5,681 nucleotides of DNA, taken from assembly GCA_021808195.1 (NCBI GenBank), contig JAKBCE010000165.1, positions 1-5,681 on the forward strand, given 5' to 3'. The stretch comes from Pseudomonadota bacterium. GTDB lineage: Bacteria > Pseudomonadota > Gammaproteobacteria > Steroidobacterales > Steroidobacteraceae. The notes below the pieces were generated by a model. That model did not search any database and was not told the DNA's origin. It was given only the letters and a program-made list of their open reading frames with translations. Both the position numbers and the translations under genes were made by a program. Shown here piece after piece: positions 4,196 to 5,681 of this stretch; the first letter of the stretch is position 1; the number at the start of each line of letters is the position of its first letter.

Positions 4196-5681
4196 CTATT
4201 CCTCGGTACCGCGCCGGCTGGGCGTCCACTCGGCCGGCGCAGAGGTCCACACCACGTGCGGCTTGCCGTCCTGGGCGCCGGCGGGCGGCGCTGAGACCGG
4301 CTCGACGTGCACGGTGGACGGTTTCGGCTCCTCATGCCACGCCGCGGGCTTCTCCTCGCGCGCCGGAGCCGGAGCCGGAGCCGGAGCGGGAGCGGGAGTC
4401 GGAGCTGGCTGAGGGAGGCTCGGCGCGACCTGCACCGGAGCGCTCGCAGGGGCCGGCTCGGACGGCCGGAATGAGGGGGCCGGCTCGAACGATGCCCGTG
4501 TATCCCGCTCGGCCGGTGGTGTCTGCACCTCATGGCGTTCGGCCGCGCCGAACTCATAAGAAGCTTCGCGGGCGCCGCCGCCTTCATTTTGGCGATTCTC
4601 GCCCGCTGCATTCTCACCCCGCGCGCCGCCGCGCCGTCCGCCCCGGCGTCCTCGCCGCCGGCCACGCCGCTCGCCGCGCTCGGAGGCGGGGCGCTCGCCG
4701 CCGCCCACAGCAGGTTCACTCGGGGCGCTGGTGCTAGCCGCTGCAGCCGGCGGCGCCTCCGGCGCACGAGGTGAGCTCAGGTCGCGTTCCCGATCTCGCT
4801 CGCGCGGACGTCGATCGGAGCGATCCCGCCGACCCTCGGGGCTGCGGCCCTCGGCATTGCGAGGTTCGCCTTGCGGACGGCGGTTGCCGTCGCCGCGATG
4901 ACCTTCACCGCGTCCACCGTCGCCGCGGCGGCCCGAACGTCCGGAATCCCGGCGTCCGTCGCGGCCACGATCGCCACGGTCTCCCCGTTCGCTGCGTTCG
5001 CTGCGGCGATGCGGGCTGCGCGGCGCCGGGGCGGGCGCTGGCGCCTGCGGCGCACTCACCGCAGGTTCTGCCTCCGCGGCAAACAGACCCTTCAACCGCG
5101 ACCACAGTCCCTTGGCCGGGCGGGATTCCGCCGGAGCGCTCGGGGCGGGGTGCGGTGCTGCGAGGGTCACCGGTGAGGGGGTGCTCGGCATGATCGGAGC
5201 CACCGCCGGGACTTCGGCGGCCGGGCGCTGTTCCCGAGCGCTGCCCGGCTCGGTCACCTCCGGCGGTGCCGGGATCAGGTAGCTGGTCTGACGGTTCTCC
5301 GGCAACTCCGTTTCGTCGTCGCGCACGCGGCGGATCGAGTACTCGGGCGTCTGGATGTGCGGATTCGGCACGATGATCAGTTCCGCTTCGCTCTTGTCCT
5401 CGAGCGTGCGCAGCCATTCGCGCTTCTCGTTGAACAGGAACGTCGCGACGTCGACCGGCAGCTGCGTGATCACCTTGGCGGTGCGGTCCTTGCGCAGCTC
5501 CTCGCCGATCAGGCGCAGGATCGCCAGTGCCATCGACTCGACGCTGCGGATGCTGCCGATGCCCACGCAGCGCGGGCAGACGATGTGGCTCGATTCACCG
5601 AGCGAGGGTCGCAGGCGCTGGCGGGACATCTCGAGCAGCCCGAAGCGCGAGAGCTTGCCGATCTGGATGCGCGCACGGTCC
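4196..5681 (-). CDS. rne: Ribonuclease E, C-terminal part (5' partial)
   Basis: The last 494 residues; the start lies beyond the right edge. RNase E is the essential single-strand endonuclease of mRNA decay and rRNA/tRNA processing and scaffold of the degradosome at the inner membrane. The window opens in the catalytic domain with RARIQIGKLSRFGLLEMSRQ, followed by the zinc-link C-P-R-C (visible residues 35-38), which joins subunits in the tetramer, and the small domain (VDVATFLFNEKREWL, IIVPNPHIQTPEY) ending near RVRDDE (118-123). The remaining ~370 residues are low-complexity and presumably disordered: a Trp/Leu/Lys helix KGLWSRLKGLFAAE (190-203) resembling the E. coli membrane-targeting helix, an Arg/Gly/Asp-rich segment (~222-302), a second Arg-rich segment (~330-354) and an Ala-Pro tract (~425-440). 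Both Arg-rich parts are likely RNA-binding. The tail rules out short RNase G. The stop TAG is at 4196-4198. Confidence 0.96.
   Translation of the reverse strand, partial: DRARIQIGKLSRFGLLEMSRQRLRPSLGESSHIVCPRCVGIGSIRSVESMALAILRLIGEELRKDRTAKVITQLPVDVATFLFNEKREWLRTLEDKSEAELIIVPNPHIQTPEYSIRRVRDDETELPENRQTSYLIPAPPEVTEPGSAREQRPAAEVPAVAPIMPSTPSPVTLAAPHPAPSAPAESRPAKGLWSRLKGLFAAEAEPAVSAPQAPAPAPAPRSPHRRSERSERGDRGDRGRDGRRDSGRSGRRGDGGRGEGHRGDGNRRPQGEPRNAEGRSPEGRRDRSDRRPRERDRERDLSSPRAPEAPPAAAASTSAPSEPAVGGGERPASERGERRGRRRGRRGGRRGGARGENAAGENRQNEGGGAREASYEFGAAERHEVQTPPAERDTRASFEPAPSFRPSEPAPASAPVQVAPSLPQPAPTPAPAPAPAPAPAREEKPAAWHEEPKPSTVHVEPVSAPPAGAQDGKPHVVWTSAPAEWTPSRRGTEE
4365..4406. repeat. Hexanucleotide tandem repeat in rne coding an Ala-Pro tract
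   Basis: Seven consecutive 6-bp units of GGAGCC type: three GGAGCC, two GGAGCG, then GGAGTC and GGAGCT. On the rne strand these encode alternating Ala-Pro near the C-terminus of RNase E. Six is a multiple of three, so gain or loss of a unit would change linker length by one Ala-Pro pair without a frameshift. Confidence 0.9.

Noticed and set aside
3630..4250. 206-codon open frame on the minus strand
   Set aside because: Antisense to the phosphatase, whose catalytic motifs are clear; it also runs through the terminator hairpin.
4063..4737. Arg/Pro/Ala-rich plus-strand frames opposite the rne tail
   Set aside because: The composition is the complement of the repetitive rne coding sequence; the frames overlap the terminator and have no start-site signals.
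4350..5100. Repetitive region considered as a CRISPR or mobile-element repeat
   Set aside because: The repeats are short, contiguous and in frame with the rne reading frame, without spacers, terminal inverted repeats or target duplications.

Overview
The window is GC-rich and gene-dense, and reads as the chromosome of a gammaproteobacterium of the Xanthomonadales/Nevskiales/Steroidobacterales kind. Three things suggest this: a beta/gamma-type RNase E (a CPRC zinc-link followed by a long Arg/Pro/Ala-rich tail), a TonB-receptor locus with a flavin halogenase, SapC and a LacI regulator (typical of xanthomonads, caulobacters and sphingomonads), and a low-molecular-weight protein tyrosine phosphatase beside rne, a neighbourhood I recall from pseudomonads. 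The assignment is inference from gene content and no species is claimed.

Layout. (1) Bases 1-166, + strand: the last 54 codons of a TonB-dependent outer-membrane receptor. (2) 171-1715, +: a flavin-dependent halogenase of the 'tryptophan halogenase' family, with a GTG start 4 nt after the receptor stop. (3) 1734-2453, +: a SapC-family protein, 18 nt downstream. These three look like one transcript whose promoter lies left of the window. (4) 2498-3526, - strand: a complete LacI-family regulator, convergent with SapC. (5) 3527-3656: a 130-bp divergent intergenic region with an AT-rich -10 box abutting the lacI-type ATG, a sigma70-like promoter for the phosphatase, and a weak palindrome. (6) 3657-4148, +: the phosphatase. 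(7) 4159-4189: a strong 14-bp hairpin between convergent genes, probably a bidirectional terminator. (8) 4196-5681, -: the C-terminal 494 residues of RNase E, including a probable membrane-anchoring amphipathic helix, two Arg-rich segments and an Ala-Pro tract built on a hexanucleotide tandem repeat; its start is beyond the right edge.

How the parts may work together. Receptor, halogenase and SapC form an accessory module, with the LacI protein as its probable sugar-responsive repressor: receptor for uptake, halogenase and SapC of unknown role. The halogenase keeps the FAD site and the catalytic Lys/Glu pair but departs from the WxWxIP signature and seems to lack the aromatic clamp that binds free tryptophan, so its substrate is open. 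This module is the most interesting part of the window. Phosphatase and rne are housekeeping-type genes and mark the edge of the accessory module.
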